Positions 39,351 to 52,300 of a DNA stretch of 64,000 nucleotides are shown here, piece by piece. Source of the DNA: Mycteria americana (Eukaryota; Chordata; Aves; Ciconiiformes; Ciconiidae); contig NC_134366.1 of assembly GCF_035582795.1 (NCBI RefSeq), positions 35,861,926 through 35,925,925 of the forward strand. The letters are read 5' to 3'. Position 1 is the stretch's first letter, and each line of letters starts with the position of its first letter. The notes under the pieces were generated by a model. It searched no databases and was not told the DNA's origin. It saw only the letters and a program-made list of their open reading frames with translations. Made by a program: the position numbers and the translations under genes.

Positions 39351-41914
39351 GCCACGTCTGGCTTAGTTGTTCCCCCGGTTTGCAAGTGGAAAGGGTGGAA
39401 GGACAGGACAAGCCTCAGCTGCATTACAGCATGCTCACAGCCCATCATGGGCTCTGCCTTCCCCGCTGCAGACCAGTCGAGAGGAGGGAGAGGAAACCAC
39501 ACTGGAAGGGATGCCTGATGAAAGGGGAAAGCATTGGCTGTCCTCAGTAAGAGGATCAAGTGCTGATAAGCAGACTCCAGAGGATATGAAGATAGATTTA
39601 CTCCTCCCCTCTCCCACAGGGACTTCTCATGGTGGCTCCAGGCCCCTCTTAGGCTGTGCCATGATGATAAGGCACAGCTGAGACCCCATTAACATCATCT
39701 CTGCTTCTGAAACTGCCTGGAATACATCGGTACCAGCAAATCCCACCAACCAGAAATGAACGAGCAGCTCTGAACAGGGTCAGGCTCCTGAGCCTCTAAC
39801 CAGGCGCACGCTGGTCTGCATACACCTTGCAAACCCAGTGAGGGTTTGCAGAACTGAATGACTGGAAGTATAGGCGTAAAATATTCCGGTTAGGAACGAT
39901 AAGTATGTGTGATAGGCATGAAGGCACAGAGCCCAGACTTCATTAAGGTAGTTTTTATATTTTGAAAAGCAATATTAAAAAAACACTGGAAAATGCAAGA
40001 TAAATGTAACAGTTGCTTCTACACATTTTAACCTTGTATTGCTTGGCCATTTTGACATATAAATTATTGCTTACTAGCTCTCATAAATACACAGCACAAT
40101 AATATGTACAGAGGCAGACAAGCATGAAATATGAAAAGGAAAACATTGGCAATATTGATTCTGGTAAATCAGATTATTTCATACATACCAGGTCTCATAA
40201 CGGTGGATAACTACTAGCTGTAGTCCCTGAGAAGTTAGGTAAATACCTTGATTTGGGGTTTTCTATTTTATTACTTTTAATGCAAGCTGACAGCATTATG
40301 GCACTCAGAGAGAATGGAACAGGCAGCTGTTCTTACCTCAGCTCATTGACTTCATCCCAGTATTTCTTAATAGTGTAATAAGATGACAATAAATAGGCTA
40401 TGCAAATAAATATTACTCTGCTAAAATGTTTAGTATTTACACCTTTCTTCGTAATTTTACAGCAGCACGTCTTATTATTTCTGATAACATCTTTTTTTTT
40501 GCCACTGTCATGCAAATGCAATTTATTTCTATCCAAGACGGGGCTGGAATCAAAAAGACGTGTCATAGAAGCACCTAAATTTGATGCAACAAAATTCCAC
40601 AGCAAAGAGTTATAAAGTGACCGAGCTTTTTCCTCTGTTCTAATTACTCCTTCTAGCTACTAAGGAAAATATACAGAGTATTTAACCCCAGGTGTGATTG
40701 TGATAAACTGAACTTCGTGGATTTTATCCTATGTAACATAATTGCACTACTGAAGGATTTAAGAATGACACAATAACACCAGTGCTGGACCCTGGCAGAG
40801 GCTGTGTAATGTCCCCCTCTCTTTCACAGGGTTTATTTCTAGTTCTTCTCCCAACCACCACACCTTCAACCTGCTTGCCAGTCTGCAGCCCAGCTCTGCA
40901 ATGCTTCACCTGCTGAAGACTCTGATGGGCCTTTTTTTATTAGACATATTAGCTACAGCTTTGGACTATTTGCCTTTCTTTTATGGTAACACTTACAATA
41001 TCCATATTTTCAATGTGAAATTGATGCATCCAAGGTGGCCTCTCAGACCAGAAAGTTATATCCTAATTATACAGGCCACTATGAAAACTAGTTTGTAAAG
41101 TTTTAAACAGTAGTCTAATTAGCCACAACACAGATAACAAGGTTAATGCTGGCTATGTGCCTTCAAACTGAGTTTATGCCAGCTGCAAGGGGTAGACAAC
41201 ACTTGATTTAGTACAAAGTTACAGCGGTGCTGTTAGCCAATACCTCTGCTGGCTTGAAGCCTAATGGTACAAGTTAACCCATCCATCTACTTCAACCAGT
41301 TTGAATTGGCAGAGTAAGGAGCCTTCAAGGTGGCTCTAGCAACCTTTCAAATCAAACCCTGAGCACAGAGTCATCTTTCTGTTTTCTTTTTTCTTTCTTT
41401 TTATCCCCCCCTTCTTTCATTTCCTTGTCTTTTATTCTTCTCTGGCACCGCTGCTGCTCCATCAACAGTAACGACCAAAACAGAGCCAAATGCAGTGAAC
41501 TGAGAAACAGGCCCACTTTCTCACCCCGAATACCTTCTCCTGCTCCCTCTCCCACAGATTTCAAGAGAACAACTTGTGAACTAGAGTGTTACACCACATG
41601 AGCCAACGCATGCAGGCTGGTCTACATACAGACTCCTAAAAATAATGCCACAGTAAAAAGATTTCACAAGGGGGAGCTCAAAAACCAGCAAACCACACAG
41701 GTAATGCATCTAGGGTGGGGATTCGGCGAGTGCTGGAGCCAGAGGAAGAACTGCAATAACACAAGCAGCAAATTGTATCTGGTTTGTGTTCTTACACTGC
41801 AAAAAGGAGCCCACCGCAGCTAGTATCCTCATTTGAACAGTTTTGGTCTGTTTGCACAAAAGAGGTATTTACAATATGTGCAGTCACATCTACAGAAGAA
41901 CATAGGAAATTTTT

Positions 41915-43554
41915 ACTCCATGGCCAGCAAGAGTTTATTTTTTTTTTCTTTTTACTGGGTAAAAAGATTTTTTTTTCTTAAAAAAAAAAATCATATAGTA
42001 TTTGATAATAACAAAGTACAAGCAAATACATTTCTGAAACATCCGTTTCCTTTACAATAGATCTATACAATATTTCACAGATGGGAAAACCGAATGCATT
42101 CTACAGATTCCCCCACAGACTACTTGTTAAAGCTGCTTTTTTTTAATCCCTTTAAACCAGAGATAACACAATGATGAAGAGCATGCTACTTCAGTATTCC
42201 CACATTTCAGTAAAGGAGCATTTTCTTGGAAGCCTTCCTCATGTGGAAAACATCCAAGAGAGATGAGAAAGCAATGCAATGTCCTCCCTGCTCTGCAAAG
42301 GGACGCTTACCGTGAGTCAGTGTACAAGCAGGGGCCAGACTGCGTAGCACACTGCACGTTGCCTGTGGCCCTCACTAGATTATTTCAGGGCAACTTCTTA
42401 GCACTGAAAACCAGAGCTACGGTGATGGTGGTGCTTAGGTGTCGGTCAACTGTAGACAAGACTTTAGAAATGCTGCCTCAGTACACGCCCAGAAGTAGTA
42501 CTTTTAGCTACGTGAGAATCGGCTCGGGGAGGGGTGTGAGAGGGACAGAAGCAGTAAAGGGACCCTAATGCTGAGAGCCCGGTGTGTATGCAGGTAATTA
42601 CACTGGTACCCTGTAAGGTGTACCCTTTTGTTCTTTAAAAACTAGAAGCGTGTATAAGTTAGGTGAAGTTCTACCTGCTGAAACAGTATTTCCAGGAGGC
42701 GAGTTAGGAAGGTAGGTGGATCTAGGCATTGCCTCTGAATAGACACCAAGGACACTGTAATCTAAACAGAAAACAAAGCTCCTGCTATAATAATTTATAA
42801 CATGTTAACTGCAGGGGCTGGTGCTAAACCTGGGATAACTGAAAAGGAAGAAAATAACATGTTTTCAGTTTACAAACAATTGTGTCCATAAATCGCAACA
42901 AAAGTGGATTGGCTCTTACAGTGTGTTTTATAAAGCAGGTTCTTCAGGGGCCATAACAGCGTGAACTGTTTACCGCTGAGCTCCACATCACGACACACCC
43001 TTGAGTTTCATCTGGTGCGCTGTCTTTTTGTATTCCCATTCCTGGTTGTCCGCACTTATCTCAAATAAGATGCTCCAGTGGACTCAGGGGAGCTGTACGG
43101 ATTGCACAGTATTTTTGGCAACAATACTTTGGCAGCCTTGAATTAGTGAGGTACATACTGTGGTGAACTGAGAATCAATCCCCTTGCGGCATGTTGCTTG
43201 CTGAAATGTTTTGCTGCTGTGACACGACGTTTCCTTTCATTCTAATACTGGCAGAATCTGCATTGAAAGCTACACTGGACCAAACAATATTTTCACAGAA
43301 ACCAAGCTCCTGAGCTCAAAGGATGCTGCTCCGCTCCCTCCTGCCCCAGTGACCAGCGGGGATGGCACCAAGCTTGCCCTGCAACTCTGCGAGCAGCTCC
43401 TTTGCTGGCTCTTGCCTGATTTTCCTGTGCATGTTGCGTGAGCTACTGATAAAACTCAGTAAACTGTTCTTACATAAGGAAGCAACATGCTTGGCATAAA
43501 CATTCACTTAATTCAAAGTGCTGCAGTTACAAGGTTATATGAAGCTGTGTATGC
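41915..43554 (-). other. RAPGEF5: Probable 3' UTR of RAPGEF5, end uncertain
   Basis: This is the sequence directly after the RAPGEF5 stop codon. Candidate polyadenylation signals on the minus strand include AATAAA at 41939-41934, preceded by an A-rich run, and ATTAAA at 42147-42142. Further AATAAA copies occur near 40837 and 40500, so the UTR could be longer. The boundary is a guess; only the 5' edge is fixed. No coding sequence is seen inside. Confidence 0.35.
41934..41939 (-). terminator. Candidate polyadenylation signal AATAAA for RAPGEF5
   Basis: The minus strand reads AATAAACTCTTGCTGG about 1.6 kb after the RAPGEF5 stop codon. The hexamer is canonical, but the region is A+T-rich and other copies exist, so it is one of several candidates. 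Confidence 0.25.
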
Positions 43555-43673
43555 TCACACTCGCGGCTCTATCCTGTGAGAAAGCTCAAACAGAGCTTGT
43601 TGGTTGTCGATGACATGCAGATGATGGACATATGGCTTCAGCTCATGATGCTCTTTCGAAGGAACTTCATTGC
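43555..43673 (-). CDS. RAPGEF5: RAPGEF5 terminal coding exon with stop codon
   Basis: This exon completes Gly, then encodes 38 residues from [20 protein letters not shown] through the helix [18 protein letters not shown] and ends with TGA at 43557-43555. The acceptor is cttgcag. The E-L-K-x-Y-V and V-I-D-x-Q-x-x-L-F-E-L-S-H-x-I/L-E-P-R segments form the conserved C-terminal tail of EPAC/MR-GEF proteins. The tail ends a few residues after EPR, as expected for the family. The 3' UTR continues to the left in the same exon. Confidence 0.93.
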
Positions 43674-46332
43674 CTGCAAGACAGGAGGAAAGGGGATGGA
43701 TCAGAAAGCCGTGCCTTGCCTGCTTCTCTCTCCTGTGCCTTACAAAGTCCCTGGTGTGCCAACCTGCCAGGTGCTAGACAGTCACAAAAAAGACAGCCAG
43801 CGATCCAAAGGACTTGTGTTTAAGTGCAATGCATGAGGTAACAGCTAGATACAGAAAAGGGGAGAAGAAAGAAAGCAGCAGGCAATCCTGGGCAGCCAGC
43901 ATGCACAAAGGAGGGACAAGTGGATGGCAAGAAGCTGAACCTTCCCAAGTGGCAGATCTACTCCTGCTGGCAGCACAGGCAGTCCATCCCCTGCGAGGGT
44001 GGTTCAAGGTTTCCTTTGTGCCGCTCTGGCAGCACAACAGGACCTTGAGCGGGGGGGGCGACCCAGCCTGCAACTTTTGACCAAGCCTAACACAAGTACA
44101 CAAGACAGCAGGACCCCAGATCATGTCCTTCACAGCAGGTGAAAGGTGACAGCACAGCAGACGGGTACGAAAGCTCTTCAAAGCTGTTCTGACAGGCCCC
44201 CGCGTTTTGATCTGTTGTGCTTTTGATTTCTGATCTAGTAACAGAGACAAGAGTCATGCTGACATTTCATGGGAGTTTACACAGCAAGAGGAATTAGCTG
44301 CGTAACAGACAAATTGAAGGGTGGCTTGAATAGCAGATGTTTTCTGTCACAAGCTTTATGCCCAACATTGGCTTGTGGGAACTCGCCCCCTGCGAAACCC
44401 TCCAGCATGGCTGGTGGCCAGGCAGAAGCGGAAAAGGAAAAGCTAAGCCCGTGGCCACAAGACCCATCAAGACAGACAGAGAAAGCAAGGAGATACATTT
44501 CCCACACGTTGCTGACTGCTGACAAACGAGCGAAGGTTGGAGAGCCCTGTTCTGCTCCATGTCCTCAAGGAATTTTTAATAACATTACCATAAATTAAAA
44601 AAGAAAACCCCTCAAAATTCCCCGAACCAATCAGCTTAACTCGCACTCTCCCTCCCTCTCCTTTGTTTCATTATCATCCTTTTCTTTGCCACGCTCTCCA
44701 GCTACACGAGAAGCTTTCCAGGAACCGACCGTCCCGCTTGTTTCTAAAGAGCACCGTGTGATGCTGTGTAGGCAACGTGGGATGTCAGTGCAGCCAGTTC
44801 TGCGTGCGGCTGCTAACGGGGTGCCTGGGCAGCTGTTTTTAGGAGCTATTTCTGAGCGGCTATCTGACTTGAGAAATGTGGGAGAGAACAGGACAATGTG
44901 ATAAATTTGTGTCGGGATACAGAGATGACCTTTCTGTTCTGAGGGAATAGGATCCCAGCAGCTGCACTGAACGTACTGAAAACCATTTGTACTTCTCATT
45001 AACACCTGAAATTACAAAAGCTTGAATTATGTTATTTGTTCAGGCTGCTTTGTCCGGGTTTGGAAATGCTATTATTTGTTTTCAGGATTTAGGATATAAA
45101 AGTATTAATTCCATTAAAAAGGCATTTCAGTCTTGCTTGGAACCTAACCAGTTTCTAATCCAGAAAGACTTTGGCCTGCAAGCTTAATACACATGATACA
45201 GTTCATAAACAATAATAATATTCCTTGCTTAGTTTTGTTTGAATTCTTTCCTACAATGAGATGCCTGCTGCTCTTAGGCCAATCTGGGAGTTGATGCAGT
45301 AGAAAGATTCATATTCCTGAGTGCAAAATAAGCCCACTAGAAAAGGAAACTGTCCATAAAGTCTCAATAAATATTCAGTGAATTCATTTCATGCCTAAAC
45401 GAATTTAAGGAAAAAAAAAAAGTGCCTACAGGGATGTCTGTATAAGCTGCTTTTTAAATGCCAGCTTCACAATAAATCAAGTCTGTGGTAAAATAAAATA
45501 ACAATCACATACTTCAAACTACCAGATTATATGATAAATCTCAGGTATTAACCTTGGATTTATGTTGCAACACTTACAAAACCACTTGGAAAAAAAAAAG
45601 GCAAAAACGAGATGAAAGATTTGCAGAGAAGCTACAAAAAAAAATTTCATATTGTTAAAAGGAACCAATGCTACAGTTTATAATGCCAAATAAGAGATAT
45701 TCTAACTTACAGACACATCGTTTGGATGAATCAATATTTCCTTTAGTATCTGGTTTAACAGAATAAAAACAAAAGGCACGTCCTTCTCCCTCTCCCCCCC
45801 TCCCCCCTTCTATATATATCTCAAAATAAAACAAGAATCATAATAGTAAGCAGCCTTTGTTTAAAAAAAAAGACTGTTCATACACAAGGTAATTCTATAG
45901 AACAAATGTTCAGCAAAACTCTTAGCAGTACCTATCATTCTCCAAGGTACATGTATTTATACACAAAATCATTATTGTTTTTCTTTTTGTCAGAGTCCAT
46001 GCTGACAGCTGCTGAAAATTCAGCTGGAAAAAAGAAACGATTCAAACTCTTTTTCCCCAAGGCTACAGCACAGTTCTGAACTTCTCTTTGGAAAAGAGGT
46101 TTTAGTGGCCTCAATAAATGACATGTTTAGTGTGTTTGGCCTAAAGACTCTAACCACTTCCTAAAGTAGTGTTGTGTTTGTCCCCTTCCTGTGTTTAACC
46201 TCTCTGCAGAGGATGAGAAATGCTGAGAAAGAGAAAAACAAGGTTTCTCCTCTGTGAGCAGCAGAACAAAGCAAGCTAGGGTCTTCTGCCATCGTCCCTT
46301 AGGGTTGGATTCTCTGGTAGCTAATAAGGTGG

Positions 46333-46369
<37 letters not shown>

Positions 46370-49300
46370 AAAGCCTTTCATACAGCTGAGGTGCTCGTAC
46401 TGTTCCCATCAGCATAGATCCTCCCGTGTCTAAGCCAGGCAGAGCTCTATTTGCAGGCTTCCCCTAGCAGAGGTACTAACGCGACCTTCTCTTTTCTACC
46501 TAGTCAACTACTTTCACGAAACCCACAGGATCTTAGTATCTTCAAGACTTCTACCATTTTGTGACATGTCCTTAAGAACCCAAACTAAGCAAACAATTGC
46601 TCTTGGTGAAAAAGCTAAGTGAAAAGCTGTGGTGATGAATACCATCTTTTAGCTGCTGGAAGCCAAGACAGCTGTGAATCCATTACCAAAACACACAGGC
46701 TAGTGGGAGACTGAGGTAACTCGCTTATAGCTGGGAAAGTGAGAAACAGCAGCGTACATCAGAGGCCTCCACTATTAAGTGCAGCTCGCACAGATCTTAC
46801 GCAGTATTTTGAAGAGGTGATAATTTTTGCAGGAAAATAATCTAGAAAAAATTTGGAAGTTGTTTCTACGAACATTTTGTAAAGTAAAACTTCATCCAAC
46901 CATGGTTTCTGTTATGTTGACCTTCCAACAATGACACCCCCTCTTGCCAATTGTCAGTTAAATAATTGTCGGCCACGTTTTGCTGCTGTAGGAAACCTGA
47001 GCAAGTGGAAAGAAAGCAGAAAAGAAAAAACCCTCAAGGCTGTACAAAGGCAAAAAAAGTAGCAAATTTTGGCTACTCACCAAACTGGTTATTTCTGCAA
47101 TGTCTCAATGACCGAACAGTATCTGCAATCATGTGCTGCAAAGACAAGATATAAAACGTCAGTGCAAAAATCTGAGATGGATTCTGTCATTAGAAAAGCC
47201 TGAAAAAAAATCTCCTTGCCCTACACTGTACAGCAAAAAGCAACTGTAGTAAGGTAGAAAATGAAGACAGCAGGAGAGAGACTTTGCTCTTTGTTCTAGT
47301 GATAATATATGATGAAACAGGGTTAGTCTAGAAGGTCCTTATTGCTATCACACAGATTAAATGAGAACAACTCCCTAAGAGCCCATGGAAAGTGGTAATG
47401 AAAAATGGCCAAACAATTGCTTATTTTTGTTCCTGTGACTTTTATTAAACTGAAAGCGACCAGCAGGGAAGTCTCGTGGACCAGGTGGTTGCTTCTGGGT
47501 CCAACTCCTGGCTTTAGTGCATTATCCAGCGCATTCAATAGTCTGCAACCTCTCCTTCTGTCTCCACGTGTTGTCTAATTAGACTGTAAGCACCTTTGTG
47601 GCACAGACTGCACCTTAACATATACTTGTATAATGCCTAGCACAATGAGGCACCAGTTTTCTGCAGTATGATAACCAACACAAAAATAACAGCCCACCAC
47701 CTAAATGCTGCAGAGCAAGCACCCTAACATCTCCACAGATGCACATCAAATAAGACTATACTGTAGCTATACTATTTTAAGAAAAGCTGGTGCTAACAGG
47801 GATACTGGATGTTCACTTAGATTAAGAAAAGGAAATAAAAGGGTTAAGTTTGGTTTCTCATTCAGGCTCCGGTCTTCAACTTACGAAAACTGGAATTGCT
47901 CTCTATAAATCAGTGGGGTGCGCTCATTTTCACTAGATGTTGCCCATAAAGTTGTTGAGGCATTACTTTTTTTCCTTTATTTGACTGCTTCTGTGGTATA
48001 AAGGTGAAAACATACTGAATTTGGCAACTCTTCACCAAATCTAGTAACTAATTGAAGCAAATTGCAGTTAGCAGCAATGATATAATAGCTCATGCAAACA
48101 GCTGATGTTCTTGTCACATCTCCCTCTTAAATAATCAGAGGTAGAAAGGATTAACTGTCTTGAGCAAAGCGTGTTTAAGACCAGAACAACGTAGAACAGC
48201 TCATCTCTCAACACCCAGAGAGTGGCTTATGAGGCTCCTCCGCAGAAAAGCTTATCACAAGAAAAACAGCATGTTTAATGGAAACTCCATATTCTTTTCA
48301 TCAGTGAATCAAAATCATTTTTCTTGTTACCTGACGTGCTTCATTTGCCATGAAATCATGCAATATCTTGTGCTGATGTCCTTGCACTGATTATAATGAA
48401 GTTCTAATGAGATATCCTAGATTTCATGGTCAATAGTGTGAGTACTGGGAGAGCTACAACCTCCACCAGTGCTACTGATGTGGTGTTTTCCAGCTAATAC
48501 CCTTTGAACCTGGCTTTTAGAAGAGAGACCCCATTATCACACACACTGTCATTCTTTGCCGTTTCTCCTTTGTAGTCAGTCAGTGTGGGGGTCCATCCCA
48601 AGACTGGCTTCTGAAGGTGATGCTCTGGTGACGGAAGAACCTCTTTGTGTAACACTCTCTTAAAGCAGAATCCTGAATCTCCCTTCTTTAGTAGCCTAAT
48701 TAGGCATTTCTCTCTGTCCATTTGCAATTCTCCGGCATCCAATTGCAATACAGAAAACCAGCCAATTGTTTAAGCAGGTGCTTCCATACCATTAGTGTGA
48801 TGAGTAACACCCATTTCTTGCAGCCTTTCAGCCCATGGGCTACCCAGGATCATTAACACTCTTTTAACTGAGGGTAGCAAAAGCTCAGTCTTGGGAGTTG
48901 CCTAGATATTTGGGGGGTGTGGGTTGAGAACCTTCAGCTACATGGACACAGTGCTTACAGCTGAAAGCACTAGGTAAGAAGGTGTTATCTAAAACTGTAA
49001 TGGCCGTTGACCTGTATTAGAGTTTGCTGGAGTGTGGCTAAGACATGTCATTGCTAAGATATGGGTGATGCCTGACTGGAGAAAAAAAAAAAAAAAAATG
49101 AAGAAGCCACATTTCAGTGAAGCAGCTCAGTAAATAGTGTGGAAATACCTTGAGATGCAACAGTATAAGACCATATTTTCATTTATTCCTTCAGATTTAA
49201 TTGATGAAGTATGGTACTAAATATTGATCAAACGCTATTCTAACTAGAGTTTACCAAACATGGAGTTAAATAAACCACTGCAGTCCCTTGAACTTCTGCT

Positions 49301-52300
49301 AAAACTCAGCAACATTCCTGAGACAAAAGATCATTTCATTTCCTTCTCTTTGCAAATTCTCCTCTTTATATTTTGAATTAACTTTGTCTTCACTGCAATC
49401 GCGTCATGTCAAATCAAGTTCAGTCACGGTAGAATTGTTGTGACCACAATGGTCTAAGAATATAAAAGAAGCAGGGATTGTAGGAAGAGATAATATCTTT
49501 TACTAAGGCAACTGATATAGTTGGAAAAAGCAATGGTTCAGGCCAATGAGTCCTCCTTCAGGTCAGGTGTTTAATGCAGAAATGAAATATTTTAAAATAC
49601 TGATCCAAATGGAGGCACGAGAAATCATCTTTGCTTTGAAATTCATAAGTAGAAATTCTATGCATTTATGACAGTGAGTGAGTTCCTTCCCCAAAGCAGT
49701 AATCTACTATGGTAGAATAATTCTTTTCTTCTTTTTCTGCAAGAGCAAGTTTGCAGGTGAGGTTCAGCGGCTTGATCCAAACCAAGCAGGAGTCAATGTC
49801 AATCCTAATTTTTCTCAGCAGAGGCCAGAAAGTGCTCAGCACAGTATAAAACACCAAGGAAGGCATTCTTCCTTGGGATAAAGCCCTTATAGTTAGAAAA
49901 GAAACATGAACTGATACATATATGATTATGTGTGATGCATCTCTAGTAAGTTCATGCCCATAGACTAAATACCTTAGCATCCAAATGAAGCTGTGCAATA
50001 AGTGTACTGCCCGAGTTTCCGCTACACTCAAATTTAAATCTCTCCTAAGCCCCCACTTCCTACGCTTGCACTATTGCCTGCATTAATATGTACACAGGGC
50101 TCCGTGAGACAGCACGTTCCTGAGGGCGTGATCTGACTAATAATTTGGAGGAAGTGTCAGTCTGAACAACCCTCACCCCCCCCCCCTCCCCCAAACTCTC
50201 CCCTCCCATTTAAAATGCCCATTATCCATTTGCATGGAAAAGGTGAAAACCTGGCTCGCTGAAGTCAACCAGCAAAGCTCCCACTGCCTCTGGAGACACA
50301 GTGGTGATGACAGCAAGGATAGGAAATCTTACCAAGCAAGCCCAGCATACATCAAACATATACATGATTAAACAACAAACTACCTAACAAACTAACAAGG
50401 TCTGGCTAAGACTGGGGCATGAATCAGAGCCTACGTATTCACTAAATAAATATATGGGCGAGTGGCGGGATTTTAGTAACAATTATTGTGCATCAAGGGC
50501 TAGTTTAATTTACATGTTAATTGGATGTACTTCCAAGAGGCAATGAAGAAGAACATGCTAATGAGTTTTATGCAAACACCTAAAGGTCAAACGGTTAATG
50601 GCCTTGGGACAAGAAAACCTTTCATTAAATGCAAATCGGTGTTCTTGTAAACTCTGCAACAAGAAAAGGTACAGAAATCAAACAGAAAACACAGAAAGAG
50701 GACCTCAGGTTCAAAAGCCAAAGTCTACATCTGCTTGCAAGTTGAAAGACAACGTACGTTATGATAGGATGTGAAAATAAGTTCAACATCTGGTTCATGA
50801 ATAACTCCAGGTTTGCATGTTCATTCTCAAACAAGTGTAAACACATGGGGAAAATAGTTGGGAACAATTCACCAGGCACAGCCATCTGGACTAACAGCCC
50901 TATGGCACATCTGGATCAATCAGAAAGAACATTTTGGTTTCTTGATCAAATAATTCAGGCCAAAAAAAAAAACCCAAACCCCAAAACCAAAAAAACCCCC
51001 CAAAACCCCAAAGTTTCTCCACTCTACCGTTCAGATATATAAATTGTGGCTTTCAGTGCTACGAAAATGTTATCAACAAAAAAAATAAAATAATGCAAAT
51101 TAGAGAAATCAAACATCTATCATGCCAGGGTAGATGTCATATGATGTCTAGAGTAGATGTGGCCAAAGATACAATGTCAGTAACTGCCCTTCTACATAAA
51201 AGTTAGTATAGTGCTATTTACAGTCAGTTTAATTCATATTTCAGGCATTATTTCCTTCATCATCTAAACTAGACCAAAACTTTTACTTTCATTTAAGATC
51301 CCTGGAATTAGCTTACCAGTAGCAAGCAATAAACTAGAGAAACTTTTTCTTTAGTGCCTTGAGAAAAAAAGGAAACATAATTCAGAGAAAGCTGAAGCAG
51401 GAGAACTTAAGTGAGGAGAAACAGTCCACGAGGTGGTGCAAAGGAACAGATCTCACTGGAAAAAAAAAAAATTTGAGTGGACTGTGTGGCAGTGATGCTG
51501 GCCATCACTGGCTTAGCCATTTTACACAGAAGTGGGTTCAGGAAGGATTGAGAAGAGAGAGGAGCAGAGGACAGAGGCAGGGGAGATAAACTGTTGGCTG
51601 TTTTATTCTGTCTGCTCTTTTTTACCCCTGTTTACTTCTTCCTGATTCATCCAGAAGAAAACCTTTTCGTCTTACAAGATAAGGAGGGGAAAGGGAAGAA
51701 GAGAACATGAATCTCTTTGAAAAACAGGAAGGACAAAATTAGCTTACCAGCTTTTCAAAATTAACAAGGTTATCCAGAAAAGTTTTATTTCCTTCATGGA
51801 TGAATGTTACATCTGAAAAAAAAAACCACAGGAAAAAGAATTATTTTCCATGGCTTTGTTATTTAATACAAAGATGTAAAATGACTAAACAGCAACAAAA
51901 AGAAAAAAAAAAAAAAAAAAGAGGAAAATATCCCATTAAGTATTGACACAATACCTTATAACAGTGGAACAAAAGCCTGGTATAACCATGACAGGCAGCG
52001 ATTATCAGGTAGCAACACTATGTACACATTGTAACAAGAGCATTTTCAAGTGGGAGCACAGATTTCTTATTAAAACTGGCCTGTGTTACTTCTGGGGTGC
52101 ATATATATCATACAGAGGATGACTGGGAGCAGGCAGGGGCATCCAGAGGGATGGCCCTGCACGGCATGCCTGCTCTCCCCACCCTGCCGCATCGAGCTAG
52201 CCACGCTGCCCGTGGCTGTGCCCAGGCTGGGGCTGGCTGGTCCCTGAGCCCGGAGCTCCATGGGGGCAGAGCTACCAGAGGCTGGACTCGGCTCTGACAC

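Larger units (their letters stand above)
26283..41914. other. Long non-coding stretch between the LTR and the RAPGEF5 3' end
   Basis: No recognisable exon was found. The stretch holds a perfect 18-bp palindrome TGCACATATATATGTGCA (26996-27013), a pyrimidine-rich tract at 27357-27424, G+C-richer patches at 27480-27960, 29220-29890 and 33340-33900, a C-rich tract at 31756-31776, and SINE relics at 29.1, 34.1 and 39.3 kb. The G+C-rich patches have long chance frames on both strands but no domain motif. Confidence 0.5.

Noticed and set aside
43774..44250. 158-codon minus-strand frame just upstream of the last RAPGEF5 exon
   Set aside because: It lies in the intron, not joined in frame to the RAPGEF5 exons, and has no family motif.
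45350..45390. 'gtctcaataaatattcagtg' resembling the 3' end of MIR/L2 elements
   Set aside because: Only about 20 bases match and the phrase is easily generated in A+T-rich DNA.
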